Positions 1 to 9,165 of a DNA stretch of 64,000 nucleotides are shown piece by piece; position 1 is the first letter of the stretch, and every line of letters begins with the position of its first letter. The DNA is from Flavicella sediminum (GTDB taxonomy: Bacteria; Bacteroidota; Bacteroidia; Flavobacteriales; Flavobacteriaceae): NCBI RefSeq assembly GCF_006381105.1, contig NZ_VDET01000007.1:440705-504704 (forward strand). The letters run 5' to 3'. Below the pieces are notes generated by a model. It searched no databases and was not told the origin of the DNA. It was given only the letters and a program-made list of their open reading frames with translations. The translations under genes were made by a program, and so were the position numbers.

Positions 1-235
1 CTAAACTTTCCGTTGGTAAAACAGAAGCATCAATAAAAATATTTTGCTCCATTTCCACCATTGGAAACTTCTCCTCTAAATAATCTTCTGTTAAAACCGT
101 ACACGTACTGCCTAAATGTTTTTCCCACTTCTCTTTAATAGTTAAAATTCCTATTCTCAGTTCGGCAACGGGTCTGGTATAGGTTAAGGGTAAAAATCGA
201 TCTCGAAACGGACCGTCAAATAATATATAATTCAT
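1..235 (-). CDS. GlmU-like sugar nucleotidyltransferase, N-terminal part only
   Basis: The reading frame starts at the ATG complementary to 233-235 and runs off the left edge, so only about 78 residues are visible. The opening MNYILFDGPFRDRFLPLTYT followed by RPVAELRIGILTIKEKWE is typical of the Bacteroidota GlmU-family proteins, which combine a nucleotidyltransferase fold with a left-handed beta-helix. These are thought to act in sugar-nucleotide or cell-envelope metabolism. The exact substrate cannot be told from this fragment. It is on the same strand as the DUF5777 gene just upstream, with about 60 bases between them. Confidence 0.72.
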   Translation of the reverse strand, partial: MNYILFDGPFRDRFLPLTYTRPVAELRIGILTIKEKWEKHLGSTCTVLTEDYLEEKFPMVEMEQNIFIDASVLPTESL

Positions 236-296
236 AGAAATTTTAACTGCTAAATTCTTTATTCGTTTAACTATGGTATTGACAATAACTCAACTT

Positions 297-1148
297 CTAA
301 AACACGCGGTACAAATTAAATCCGAAAAACACATTTCCATCAGACCAATCTCCATTGGCATGAATAAAACCAGCATCATTCATACGTTGTGAATTTGAAA
401 AATGCAATTGAAATACATGGCCACCTGTTTCAATATCTACCCCAACAGAAAGTGGATTTTGAAACGTATTTTCTGTAGCTCTATTAAAATGTGCCAAATA
501 GTCAAGATTTAAAGTCAGCCGTTTTGTTAGCTTATAACGCCCTCCTAGTCCTAAACCATACTGGCTATTTTTTTGTGTATCAAACTCGGTAAAATTTTCA
601 TGTAAAAAAGTTGGAGAAGCCTGTAGAGAGAGTTTCTCATTCATTTTTCTAGAAACTAACAACTGTGCTAAATAATTAGCTCTGTGTTTGTTTTCATAAA
701 GCACAAAAGTAGGATCCGGATCTCCTGTTTTATAGCCCATAGCAGCAAACCCGACAATATTTAGTGGAAAGCCATTTTTTTCTTGGGTCTTCAATTTCAA
801 CTTAGTGGTTAAATCAAATGTTTTTTCAATAGAACTTCTAGACAAACCGGCAGTCCACCAATCGTTAAATCCATAAATAAAACTAAAGCGAATATTTGAC
901 TCATCCAAACCAAACAAATCTTTAAAACCATTTTTAACCGTTCCAAAACGATGTGCAATTACAAAATAGAAGTCGCCTTTAGCAGCCATTTTTGTGGACT
1001 CTAAATTGACGATTTTCAAACTTTTAAAAACAGAACTCACTTCTGAGCTTTCTTCTAATTCGTTAGTTAACTCATCTAACAAATCATTTTGTGCAAATAC
1101 ACTTGAGCTTAGCAATAAAACGAAAACATTTATAAGGATATTTTTCAT
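297..1148 (-). CDS. DUF5777 family outer-membrane beta-barrel protein
   Basis: The product has 283 residues, begins with a clear signal peptide (about residues 1-19, ending VFAQ) and ends in a phenylalanine. The rest is made of alternating aromatic and hydrophobic beta strands of the kind found in outer-membrane barrels. The pattern (KMAAKGDFYFVIAHRFG near the start, then repeated barrel strands) matches DUF5777 proteins of Bacteroidota, whose function is unknown. Across a divergent promoter region lie haem-c-like lipoproteins and a YceI protein. Such genes often cluster in flavobacteria, so a shared envelope redox role is possible but inferred. Confidence 0.72.
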   Translation of the reverse strand: MKNILINVFVLLLSSSVFAQNDLLDELTNELEESSEVSSVFKSLKIVNLESTKMAAKGDFYFVIAHRFGTVKNGFKDLFGLDESNIRFSFIYGFNDWWTAGLSRSSIEKTFDLTTKLKLKTQEKNGFPLNIVGFAAMGYKTGDPDPTFVLYENKHRANYLAQLLVSRKMNEKLSLQASPTFLHENFTEFDTQKNSQYGLGLGGRYKLTKRLTLNLDYLAHFNRATENTFQNPLSVGVDIETGGHVFQLHFSNSQRMNDAGFIHANGDWSDGNVFFGFNLYRVF

Positions 1149-1191
1149 ACAATGAAATTAGGATTTGGTAATTTGTTTTGGTAAGAAATTT

Positions 1192-1578
1192 TTATTCTAT
1201 CAAGGAACATTGATCTAGTTTTACAACTTCTAAAAGTTCATCATAACCGATACATCTTCCTTTAATAGTTACTTCCGTTGCTATTTGAATATTTGCATCT
1301 AGTCCGTCTAAATAACATAAAATTGTTGTTCCCAAAGTTACGCTTTCCATATCTTTTTCAGACAACTCACCGCTAATCAAAATGACTTTATTTAAATATT
1401 TTTGACTTGCCTTATCAAAATCAACGCTAAATTCATTTCCTAGTGCTTCGGCTGTTGTCTTAAAATCTGCTTGAGAAACTTCAATATTTCGATGTCCTTT
1501 ATAGATATAGGTATAACTAGCAACAGCTATTCCTATAAACGCTAGGGTAAACAGTAATACTACGTTTTTTTTCTGCAT
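1192..1578 (-). CDS. Membrane-anchored OB-fold (tRNA_anti-like) protein
   Basis: A 128-residue protein with one N-terminal membrane segment (about residues 7-24), followed by a small beta-rich domain. The stretch YLNKVILISGELSE, then a cluster ending VTIKGRCIGYDELL, looks like the tRNA_anti-like OB fold common in small Bacteroidota envelope proteins. No catalytic residues are visible. It is probably co-transcribed with the downstream DUF5777 gene (43-base gap, same strand). Function unknown. Confidence 0.6.
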   Translation of the reverse strand: MQKKNVVLLFTLAFIGIAVASYTYIYKGHRNIEVSQADFKTTAEALGNEFSVDFDKASQKYLNKVILISGELSEKDMESVTLGTTILCYLDGLDANIQIATEVTIKGRCIGYDELLEVVKLDQCSLIE

Positions 1579-1715
1579 GATACTAAAGTATCAAATTCTT
1601 AGTAGAATGTAAAACCAAATGTATTTTTAATACAAATTTTTATCTTATCTTAAAACCTTTGTAATTAAAATACTAATTATTCGACAATTCAATTATTTAC
1701 ATGTAAAATCAACTT

Positions 1716-2060
1716 ATGTCTAAAAACATTCTTATTGCCTTATGCATCCCTCTTTCTTTCCTTAGCTGTGCCTCAGATTCAGCCGAAGATTTAACAGAAA
1801 AAACAACAGATCCAATTAGCTACACCAATACAATAGAAGCCATTATTACCCCCGGTTGCGCAAGTTCAAACTGCCATGGAGGAACACAAAACCCGGAACT
1901 TACATCTTATGAATTGGTTAAAAGTGCTTTTCAATCTACTGGTGGATCAAGTGCCTTGGGTAGAATTGAAAGTGGAAATATGCCAAAAAACGCGAGTGCA
2001 TTTTCTTCCAGTACCATCAACACTATAAAAGAATGGATTGCTACAGATTTCCCTAACTAA
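1716..2060 (+). CDS. Haem-c-like lipoprotein with one CX4CH motif
   Basis: A 114-residue lipoprotein. Residues 1-18 form a lipoprotein signal with the lipobox Cys in FLSCAS. The mature part contains one small cytochrome-like module: CASSNCH (C-x4-C-H, a non-standard haem c attachment motif), then a downstream GNMP whose Met could be the distal haem ligand, then an amphipathic helix (IKEWIATDF). It is the first gene of a three-gene run with YceI and a larger lipoprotein carrying two copies of the same module. Function as an electron carrier is inferred; covalent haem at CX4CH needs experimental proof. Confidence 0.62.
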   Translation: MSKNILIALCIPLSFLSCASDSAEDLTEKTTDPISYTNTIEAIITPGCASSNCHGGTQNPELTSYELVKSAFQSTGGSSALGRIESGNMPKNASAFSSSTINTIKEWIATDFPN

Positions 2061-2067
2061 ACCTATT

Positions 2068-2616
2068 ATGAAAAAAATATTCTTATACGTACTCTTGTTA
2101 AATGGTCTATTTGCTTACAGCCAAGAAAAATACTTTACAAAAAATGGTACAATAACGTTTGAAGCCTCTGTCCCTTCTTTTGAAGAAGTAAAAGCAACAA
2201 ATAACAAAGTCACCGCCATACTAAAAACAGATACGGGTGAATTAGCCGCCTTGGCCTTGGTAAAAGGTTTCCGGTTTAAAATTGCTTTGATGGAAGAGCA
2301 TTTCAATGAAAATTATGCCGATTCAGACACCTACCCAAAGGCAAAATTTACAGGAAAAATTGTTGCCTACGATCATCAAATCTTTTTACAAAAAAAAGAA
2401 CGCAAAATAGAAATAGAAGGAAACTTAACTTTTCATGGTGTCACACATAAAATTAAAACACCTGCCAACCTCAGCTTTTCAAACAACAGCCTAAAACTTT
2501 TAGCAAACTTCAAGGTCAAACCACAAGACTATCGTATTGAAATTCCGAATCTACTTCGTAAAAAAGTAGCCGAAGAAATTGACATTCAATTAAACTTTAC
2601 TTTAGAAAAAAAATAA
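2068..2616 (+). CDS. YceI family periplasmic lipocalin-like protein
   Basis: I take the ATG at 2068 (MKKIFLYVLLLNGLFAYSQ), which gives a clean signal peptide; an upstream start would add residues in front of it and overlap the previous stop. The 182-residue product has the YceI pattern: GTITFEASVPSFEEVKATN, then FAxAL-type strands, YPKAKFTGKI and GNLTFHGVTHKIK. YceI proteins form a beta-barrel that binds isoprenoid-type lipids, often next to cytochromes. The spacing of 7 bases to the preceding haem-c-like gene indicates one operon. Confidence 0.85.
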   Translation: MKKIFLYVLLLNGLFAYSQEKYFTKNGTITFEASVPSFEEVKATNNKVTAILKTDTGELAALALVKGFRFKIALMEEHFNENYADSDTYPKAKFTGKIVAYDHQIFLQKKERKIEIEGNLTFHGVTHKIKTPANLSFSNNSLKLLANFKVKPQDYRIEIPNLLRKKVAEEIDIQLNFTLEKK

Positions 2617-2635
2617 CCTCAACCCACATTTTTTT

Positions 2636-3553
2636 ATGAAAAACTTACTACCACACTTAGTAGCCACAGCATTTTTATTTGTTATTTCAGCATGTTCTTC
2701 TTCAGGAGGCAGCGACGAACCTATTGACACAAGTACTTTTAGCATTGACCTTAGTGCTACTTCCTTTGATTTTGGAGATGTAGCTACTGATGGTACAGGA
2801 ACAGAAAATTTTACCATTAGCAATACGGGTACCGGAAGTATTTCTATTACAGGTATGACTAGTAGTTCAAATTTCACTGTAAACCCAAGTACAAGTACCA
2901 TAGCTGCTGGGACGAGTAAATCGTTTAGCATTACTTTTTCTCCAGATGCACAAAAAGCTTTCAGTCAGACTATCGCTGTTAGCTCCAATGCGACGAATGG
3001 TTCTAAAACCATTGCCTTGACAGGATACGGAGTCGAGCCTTTTTACGAAAATATCATTGCACCTATTGTAGCTAATAATTGCTCTACCACCGGCTGCCAT
3101 TCCACAGCTAGTAAATCGGGAGGTATTGCGATGACCACATTTTTAGAATCTAAAAATGCTTTTGTTACAGACAAAGCTTGGGATGAAATTCAAAGTGGAA
3201 GAATGCCAAAAGGAGGATCATTGACAACAACACAAAAAGATGAATTGTTAAAATGGATCGAAAGTAATTATACCGATGGAATTGTACCGGTAAGCGCCAG
3301 CTACCAAACAGACATTGCTCCGATTATCAATCAAAGTTGTGCAACCACAGCTTGTCATGATAGCAATAGTCCAAAAGCAGGTTTAGATTTATCAACCTAC
3401 GCATTTGTAAAAACAGCATTTACTGCTACAGGTACTTCTAGTGCAATAGGAAGAATTGAAAGCGGAAATATGCCGCAAGGAGGTTCCAAATTGTCACAAA
3501 CTAAAATAGACCTGATTAAAAGTTGGATTGCTGGTGGATTTTCAGAACAATAG
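2636..3553 (+). CDS. Lipoprotein with ASH-type Ig domain and two CX4CH haem-c-like modules
   Basis: The 305-residue product has a lipoprotein signal (lipobox Cys in ISACSSSGGSDE, with the acidic residues typical of surface-exported flavobacterial lipoproteins). About residues 35-130 form an immunoglobulin-like ASH/choice-of-anchor-D domain (LSATSFDFGDV, TISNTGTGSISITG). Two cytochrome-like modules follow, with CSTTGCH and CATTACH. Each is trailed by a possible Met ligand (GRMPKGG, GNMPQGG) and a closing amphipathic helix. The second module closely resembles the single module in the 1716-2060 gene. Probably the last gene of the operon. Confidence 0.62.
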   Translation: MKNLLPHLVATAFLFVISACSSSGGSDEPIDTSTFSIDLSATSFDFGDVATDGTGTENFTISNTGTGSISITGMTSSSNFTVNPSTSTIAAGTSKSFSITFSPDAQKAFSQTIAVSSNATNGSKTIALTGYGVEPFYENIIAPIVANNCSTTGCHSTASKSGGIAMTTFLESKNAFVTDKAWDEIQSGRMPKGGSLTTTQKDELLKWIESNYTDGIVPVSASYQTDIAPIINQSCATTACHDSNSPKAGLDLSTYAFVKTAFTATGTSSAIGRIESGNMPQGGSKLSQTKIDLIKSWIAGGFSEQ

Positions 3554-3573
3554 AATACAAAAATTCTAAACAT

Positions 3574-3609
3574 AAAAAAGGCTCCCAATATACTGGAAGC
3601 CTTTTTTTT
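3574..3609. terminator. Bidirectional intrinsic terminator
   Basis: An A-run, a hairpin whose arms are ggctccc and ggaagcc (one mismatch), and a T-run lie between the converging ends of the haem-c-like operon and carB. It can serve both strands. Confidence 0.8.
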
Positions 3610-3645
3610 ATACTAAGATTTAAAACTTATGAGATCGATTCGATC

Positions 3646-6501
3646 CTATTTGTTCAAATACATTTTTCTTCTAGAGTACAATTCATAAAAAGCATCATCT
3701 TTCAAGTTATCAATAAATAAGATAGACTCTCCTGTTGATTTCATTTCAGGTCCTAGTTTCTTATCTACATTCGGGAACTTATTGAAAGAGAAAACAGGCT
3801 GTTTGATTGCATACCCGTCTAATTTAGGGTTGAATTTAAAGTCGGTTACTTTATTTACACCCAACATTACTTTCGTTGCAAAATTCACATAAGGTTCTCC
3901 ATAAGCTTTCGCTATAAAAGGAACTGTACGAGATGCTCTTGGATTTGCTTCAATGATATAAACCGTATCATCTTTTACAGCAAATTGAATATTCATCAAT
4001 CCAACTGTTTTTAATGCGATGGCTATTTTCTTTGTATGCTCTTTAATTTGATCCATAACAAACTCTCCTAAGTTAAAAGGAGGTAAAGTTGCATTTGAAT
4101 CTCCAGAATGTACTCCACAAGGTTCAATATGCTCCATAATACCGATTATGTATACATTTCCGTCAGCATCACAAATAGCATCCGCTTCCGCTTCAATGGC
4201 ACCTTCTAAGTAATGATCTAACAACAATTTATTTCCAGGAATAGAACGTAGCAAACTTACGACATGCTCTTCAAGTTCTTCTTTGTTGATCACAATTTTC
4301 ATTCCTTGACCACCTAATACATAAGAAGGACGAACTAAAATTGGGAAATCTAAGGTATCTGCTATTTTTAAAGCTTCATCTGCATTTGTAGCTGTTCCAA
4401 ACTGAGGGAAAGGAATATTTAATTCTGTTAACATTTCAGAAAAACGTCCTCTATCCTCTGCTAAATCTAAAGCTTCAAAACTAGTTCCCATGATTTTAAT
4501 TCCATAAGCTTCTAATTTCTCTGCCAATTTCAATGCCGTTTGTCCACCTAATTGAACAATAACTCCTTCTGGTTTTTCATGACGAATGATGTCGTAAATA
4601 TGTTCCCAGAATACAGGTTCAAAGTATAATTTATCTGCTGTATCAAAATCTGTAGAAACTGTTTCAGGATTACAGTTGATCATGATCGTTTCATAACCAA
4701 CTTCTTTTGCTGCCAAAACTCCATGTACACAACAGTAGTCAAATTCAATTCCTTGTCCAATTCTATTTGGTCCAGAACCTAGTACTACTACTTTTTTCTT
4801 ATCTGTAACAACCGACTCGTTATGTGCATAAGGTTTCCCTCCTGCAACGGTCATCGTATTTTCAAAAGTAGAATAGAAATAAGGGGTTTGTGCTTCAAAC
4901 TCTGCAGCACAGGTATCTACTAATTTATAAACACGGTTGATGTTTAATTCTTCACGTTTGTTATAAACTTCAGATTCTAAACAACCCAACATGTGTGCTA
5001 TTTGTCTATCACCGTATCCTTTTTGTTTTGCTTCTAACAACAATTCTTTAGACAAAGTATCTAATTTGAAAGTAGAAATTTCTTTTTCCAAAGTAAACAA
5101 CTCTTCGTATTGTTTTAAGTACCACATATCAATTTTCGTGATATCGTGTATTTTACTTAAAGAAATACCAGCTTTGATAGCATCGTAGATAGTAAATACT
5201 CTATCCCAAGACGCATAGGTCAATTTAGAGATAATTGTATCGTAATGTGTTTCTTCTTTTCCATCAGCACCTAAACCGTTACGTTTAATTTCTAACGACT
5301 GTGTAGCTTTGTGCAATGCTTCTTGGAACGAACGTCCAATTCCCATTACCTCACCTACAGATTTCATTTGAAGACCTAAAGTTCTATCAGCTCCTTCAAA
5401 TTTATCAAAGTTGAAACGTGGTATTTTTACAATTACATAATCCAACGTAGGCTCAAATAAAGCAGAAGTTGTTTTTGTAATTTGATTTTTCAATTCATCT
5501 AAATTATACCCTAAGGCTAATTTAGTAGCAATTTTTGCAATTGGATACCCAGTCGCTTTTGATGCCAAGGCAGAAGAACGAGATACACGAGGGTTAATTT
5601 CAATGGCAATAATATCTTCTTTTTCATCAGGAGAAACTGCAAACTGTACGTTACATCCTCCTTCAAAATCTCCAATTGAACGCATCATATGGATTGCCAT
5701 ATCACGCATTTTTTGGAAAGTAGAATCACTTAAGGTCATTGCTGGAGCAACTGTAATCGAATCTCCGGTATGAATTCCCATAGGATCCATATTTTCAATA
5801 GAACATACAATTACAACATTGTCATTTGCATCACGTAACAATTCCAATTCGTATTCTTTCCAGCCCATCATGGCTTTGTCAATCATTACCTCATGGATTG
5901 GAGAAATTTCCAGTCCTCTAGATAACAATTCATCAAAATCATTTTCATCATAAACAATAGCGGCTCCTGCACCTCCTAAAGTAAATGAAGAACGGATACA
6001 CAATGGAAAACCAAATTCTTGTGCGATTGTTTTTCCTTGTAAAAAAGAAGTTGCTGTAGCTTGAGGTGCCATGTCAACACCGATTCTTCCCATTAATTCA
6101 CGGAATTGTTCTCTATCTTCTGTAATATTGATGGCATCGATATCAACACCAATCATGTTTACATTGTGATCTTCCCAAATTCCTTTTTCATCAGCTTCAA
6201 TACATAAGTTCAAAGCTGTTTGACCTCCCATGGTTGGTAAAACAGAATCAATGTTTGGATGCGCTACTAAAATTTCACGAATTGAATTGGTGGTTAAGGG
6301 TTTTAAATAAACATTATCCGCTAATGACGGATCTGTCATAATGGTTGCAGGATTAGAATTGATCAAAGTTACTTCAATTCCTTCTTCCTTTAAAGAGCGT
6401 ATAGATTGAGAACCTGAATAATCAAATTCACATGCTTGTCCAATAATAATTGGACCAGAACCTATAATTAAAACCGACTTGATGTTTTTGTTTTTTGGCA
6501 T
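3646..6501 (-). CDS. carB: Carbamoyl-phosphate synthase large subunit, short form
   Basis: CarB uses ammonia from the small subunit, bicarbonate and two ATP to make carbamoyl phosphate for arginine and pyrimidine synthesis. The two homologous ATP-grasp halves are visible: GSGPIIIGQACEFDYSG near residue 12 and GSGPNRIGQGIEFDYC near residue 570, each followed by LGGQTALxL-type motifs and grasp loops. The protein is 951 residues, against about 1070 for the E. coli enzyme. It stops shortly after the second ATP-grasp half, so the C-terminal MGS-like regulatory domain is absent. As I recall, this short form is usual in flavobacteria. No carA is adjacent in the window. Confidence 0.95.
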   Translation of the reverse strand: MPKNKNIKSVLIIGSGPIIIGQACEFDYSGSQSIRSLKEEGIEVTLINSNPATIMTDPSLADNVYLKPLTTNSIREILVAHPNIDSVLPTMGGQTALNLCIEADEKGIWEDHNVNMIGVDIDAINITEDREQFRELMGRIGVDMAPQATATSFLQGKTIAQEFGFPLCIRSSFTLGGAGAAIVYDENDFDELLSRGLEISPIHEVMIDKAMMGWKEYELELLRDANDNVVIVCSIENMDPMGIHTGDSITVAPAMTLSDSTFQKMRDMAIHMMRSIGDFEGGCNVQFAVSPDEKEDIIAIEINPRVSRSSALASKATGYPIAKIATKLALGYNLDELKNQITKTTSALFEPTLDYVIVKIPRFNFDKFEGADRTLGLQMKSVGEVMGIGRSFQEALHKATQSLEIKRNGLGADGKEETHYDTIISKLTYASWDRVFTIYDAIKAGISLSKIHDITKIDMWYLKQYEELFTLEKEISTFKLDTLSKELLLEAKQKGYGDRQIAHMLGCLESEVYNKREELNINRVYKLVDTCAAEFEAQTPYFYSTFENTMTVAGGKPYAHNESVVTDKKKVVVLGSGPNRIGQGIEFDYCCVHGVLAAKEVGYETIMINCNPETVSTDFDTADKLYFEPVFWEHIYDIIRHEKPEGVIVQLGGQTALKLAEKLEAYGIKIMGTSFEALDLAEDRGRFSEMLTELNIPFPQFGTATNADEALKIADTLDFPILVRPSYVLGGQGMKIVINKEELEEHVVSLLRSIPGNKLLLDHYLEGAIEAEADAICDADGNVYIIGIMEHIEPCGVHSGDSNATLPPFNLGEFVMDQIKEHTKKIAIALKTVGLMNIQFAVKDDTVYIIEANPRASRTVPFIAKAYGEPYVNFATKVMLGVNKVTDFKFNPKLDGYAIKQPVFSFNKFPNVDKKLGPEMKSTGESILFIDNLKDDAFYELYSRRKMYLNK

Positions 6502-6628
6502 GCTTCTAATTAAGTTTAATGTGTTAAGGTTTTATTTTTCAGAGTTCTAAAAGGACTTCTTTTTAAAACAATAACGGCATTCATTCTTACTTCTTAAATT
6601 TTTACTACTCGTTGACAAATATATTCAA

Positions 6629-6661
6629 AAAAAAGGTGTTACTAAATATTAGCAACACCTT
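6629..6661 (-). terminator. rpmH terminator
   Basis: Inverted repeat aaggtgtt / aacacctt (6633-6640 and 6654-6661). On the minus strand it is followed by a run of T. It sits just after rpmH and before carB. Confidence 0.8.
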
Positions 6662-6681
6662 ATATATGAATCAAATATTCA

Positions 6682-6843
6682 TTATTTCTTTGGTCTAGGA
6701 TCTGAAGAAACAGATAATCTTTTTCTTCCTTTAGCACGTCTTCTAGCTAAAACTTTACGCCCATTAGCTGAAGCCATTCTTTCTCTGAAACCGTGTTTGT
6801 TTCTTTTTTTTCTTTTCGATGGTTGGAATGTTCTTTTCGGCAT
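6682..6843 (-). CDS. rpmH: 50S ribosomal protein L34
   Basis: A 53-residue, very basic protein read from the ATG at 6843. It opens [20 protein letters not shown] and continues [20 protein letters not shown], the hallmark of bacterial L34. It is a structural component of the large ribosomal subunit. The C-terminal tail ([13 protein letters not shown]) is longer than in E. coli L34 (46 residues), as often seen in Bacteroidota. The gene has its own terminator and is not next to rnpA or dnaA here. Confidence 0.96.
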   Translation of the reverse strand: MPKRTFQPSKRKKRNKHGFRERMASANGRKVLARRRAKGRKRLSVSSDPRPKK

Positions 6844-7170
6844 TACTTATATTTTTAAAATCTTATTTTATGAATCATAGTTTCGGTACTAAACCATCCA
6901 CTAAAAGCGATGGCAAATATACAATTACTTTTGTGTACTACAAGCGCTTTTATTAAAAAAATATTAAATTATTTTTCTTTGGCTAAATATCTGATAATAA
7001 TGTCATTTTCATCGCATATAAACCTCGTTACAATTACTTCTAATCCTAATAAAAGCTTTTAAATGTCATCTTGTCATTTAAATCTGTCTTGTCGTCATAA
7101 ATAATACTTTGGTATTTTATTTGACTAGTACCTTTATGTAAAAAATAAATTTAATAATAAACATATACTT
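6844..7170. promoter_or_regulatory. Divergent promoter region between rpmH and htpG
   Basis: A 327-base AT-rich stretch with no gene. A possible Bacteroidota promoter for htpG is TTTG at 7109-7112 and TACCTTTA at 7130-7137 (consensus TAnnTTTG, one fixed base off, 17-base spacer). No heat-shock inverted repeat of the CIRCE type was seen. Confidence 0.4.
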
Positions 7171-9084
7171 ATGGCTAAAGGAAACATTAATGTATCGGTA
7201 GAAAATATTTTCCCGTTAATTAAAAAGTTCTTGTATTCAGATCACGAAATCTTTTTAAGAGAATTGATCTCTAATGCAACAGATGCAACTTCTAAAATGA
7301 AACATTTAGTTGCTATGGGAGAAGCTGAAGGCGTTGAATACGGAAATCCAAACATTGAAATTATTGCTGACAAGGAAGCAAAAACACTTCGTATTATTGA
7401 CCAAGGGATTGGAATGAGCGAAGAAGAGGTTGAAAAATACATCAACCAAATTGCTTTTTCTGGTGCTGAAGAATTTATCGACAAGTACAAAGATAAAGTA
7501 GAAGATTCAGGAATTATTGGTCATTTTGGACTTGGTTTCTATTCTGCTTTTATGGTTGCTGAAAAAGTTGACATTATTACAAAGTCTTTTAAAGACGCTC
7601 CTGCCGTTAAATGGTCTTGTGACGGTTCTCCAAACTACACCATTGAACCTGCTGAAAAAGAAACAAGAGGTTCTGAAATTGTATTACACATTGCAGACGA
7701 TTCTTTAGAATTTTTAGAAGATTCAAGAATTAATGAACTTTTATCTAAATACAATCGTTTCAACCAAATTCCAATCAAATTTGGAACTAAAGAAATAAAC
7801 GATCCTGAGTTTACTCCACAAACTACGAAGGATGAAGACGGAAAAGAAACGACAGAACCACACAAGAAAATTAGCGTTGATAACATCATCAACAATACCG
7901 CTCCAGCATGGACCAAAAAACCTGCTGATTTAGAAACTGAAGATTACAATAATTTTTATAGAGAATTGTATCCTGCGCAGTTCGAAGAGCCCTTGTTTAA
8001 CATTCACTTAAATGTTGACTATCCGTTTAACTTAACAGGTATTTTATACTTCCCTAAGTTGAGTAGAAACATGGATATCCAAAAGGATAAAATTCAATTG
8101 TACCAAAACCAAGTGTTTATTACAGATAATGTTGAAGGAATTGTACCTGACTTCTTACAGATGTTAAAAGGGGTAATTGATTCTCCAGACATTCCTTTGA
8201 ATGTTTCTCGTTCTTATTTACAAGCAGACGGTGCTGTAAAGAAAATATCGGGGTATATCACTAAGAAAATTGCAGACAAATTAAGTTCTTTATTCAAAAA
8301 CAATAGAGAAGACTTTGAGCAAAAATGGGATGACATCAAATTGATTATTGAGTACGGAATGTTGTCTGATGATAAGTTCTATGACAAAGCTCAAAAATTT
8401 GCCTTGTACCCAACTGTTGACAATGCGTATTTTACTTTTGAAGAATTCAAAGAAAAAATAAAGGATGCGCAAACAGACAAGGATGGAAATACAATTGTAT
8501 TGTATGCTGCTCATAAGGAAGCGCAACACGGTTATATTCAAGAAGCTAAGGAAAAAGGATACGAGGTATTGTTATTAGACTCTCCTATCATTTCTCACTT
8601 GATTCAAAAATTAGAAGGAAGCAACGAGAAAGTAAAATTCACTCGTGTAGATTCTGATCATATTGACAACCTTATCAAAAAAGACGAAGAAAAAATAAGC
8701 AAACTTTCTGATGAAGAAAAAGAGGCTTTAAAACCTATTATTGAAGCCAATGTTCCTAAGGAAAACTATACAGTTCAATTAGAAGCTTTGGATTCTTCTT
8801 CAAATCCTTTCAGCATTACGGTACCTGAATTTATGCGTAGAATGAAAGAAATGAGTCAGTCTGGAGGTGCAGGAATGTTTGGAATGGAAAACATGCCTGA
8901 AATGTACAACTTGGTTGTAAATACAAACAACGACTTGATCAAGGAAATTTTAGATACAAAAGATGAAGCTGCTCAAAAAGCATTGATCAGTCAAGCTTTT
9001 GATTTAGCAAAATTATCTCAAAACCTATTGCATGGTGAAGAGTTGACAAACTTTATCAAACGTAGCTACCAAATGATTAAATAG
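7171..9084 (+). CDS. htpG: HtpG, bacterial Hsp90 chaperone
   Basis: A 637-residue ATP-dependent cytosolic chaperone. The GHKL ATPase motifs are intact: ELISNATDAT with Asn35, DQGIGM at 77-82, and GHFGLGF at 117-123. The middle domain (FNIHLNVDYPFNLTGILYFP, with the catalytic Arg in NVSRSYLQ) and the C-terminal dimerisation region follow. The length fits the family (about 625-635). It stands alone between its own promoter region and a strong terminator. Family assignment is secure. Confidence 0.96.
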   Translation: MAKGNINVSVENIFPLIKKFLYSDHEIFLRELISNATDATSKMKHLVAMGEAEGVEYGNPNIEIIADKEAKTLRIIDQGIGMSEEEVEKYINQIAFSGAEEFIDKYKDKVEDSGIIGHFGLGFYSAFMVAEKVDIITKSFKDAPAVKWSCDGSPNYTIEPAEKETRGSEIVLHIADDSLEFLEDSRINELLSKYNRFNQIPIKFGTKEINDPEFTPQTTKDEDGKETTEPHKKISVDNIINNTAPAWTKKPADLETEDYNNFYRELYPAQFEEPLFNIHLNVDYPFNLTGILYFPKLSRNMDIQKDKIQLYQNQVFITDNVEGIVPDFLQMLKGVIDSPDIPLNVSRSYLQADGAVKKISGYITKKIADKLSSLFKNNREDFEQKWDDIKLIIEYGMLSDDKFYDKAQKFALYPTVDNAYFTFEEFKEKIKDAQTDKDGNTIVLYAAHKEAQHGYIQEAKEKGYEVLLLDSPIISHLIQKLEGSNEKVKFTRVDSDHIDNLIKKDEEKISKLSDEEKEALKPIIEANVPKENYTVQLEALDSSSNPFSITVPEFMRRMKEMSQSGGAGMFGMENMPEMYNLVVNTNNDLIKEILDTKDEAAQKALISQAFDLAKLSQNLLHGEELTNFIKRSYQMIK

Positions 9085-9107
9085 TAGTCAAAATACTTTT
9101 AAACACA

Positions 9108-9142
9108 AATCCCATCATTGTTCTCAATGATGGGATTTTTTA
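9108..9142 (+). terminator. htpG terminator
   Basis: A perfect 13-bp stem (9108-9120 with 9125-9137), loop ttct, then a T-run. It lies between htpG and the convergent sulfatase gene and could act on both strands. Confidence 0.9.
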
Positions 9143-9165
9143 TTCTTAGAATGCAACCGCTCTCT

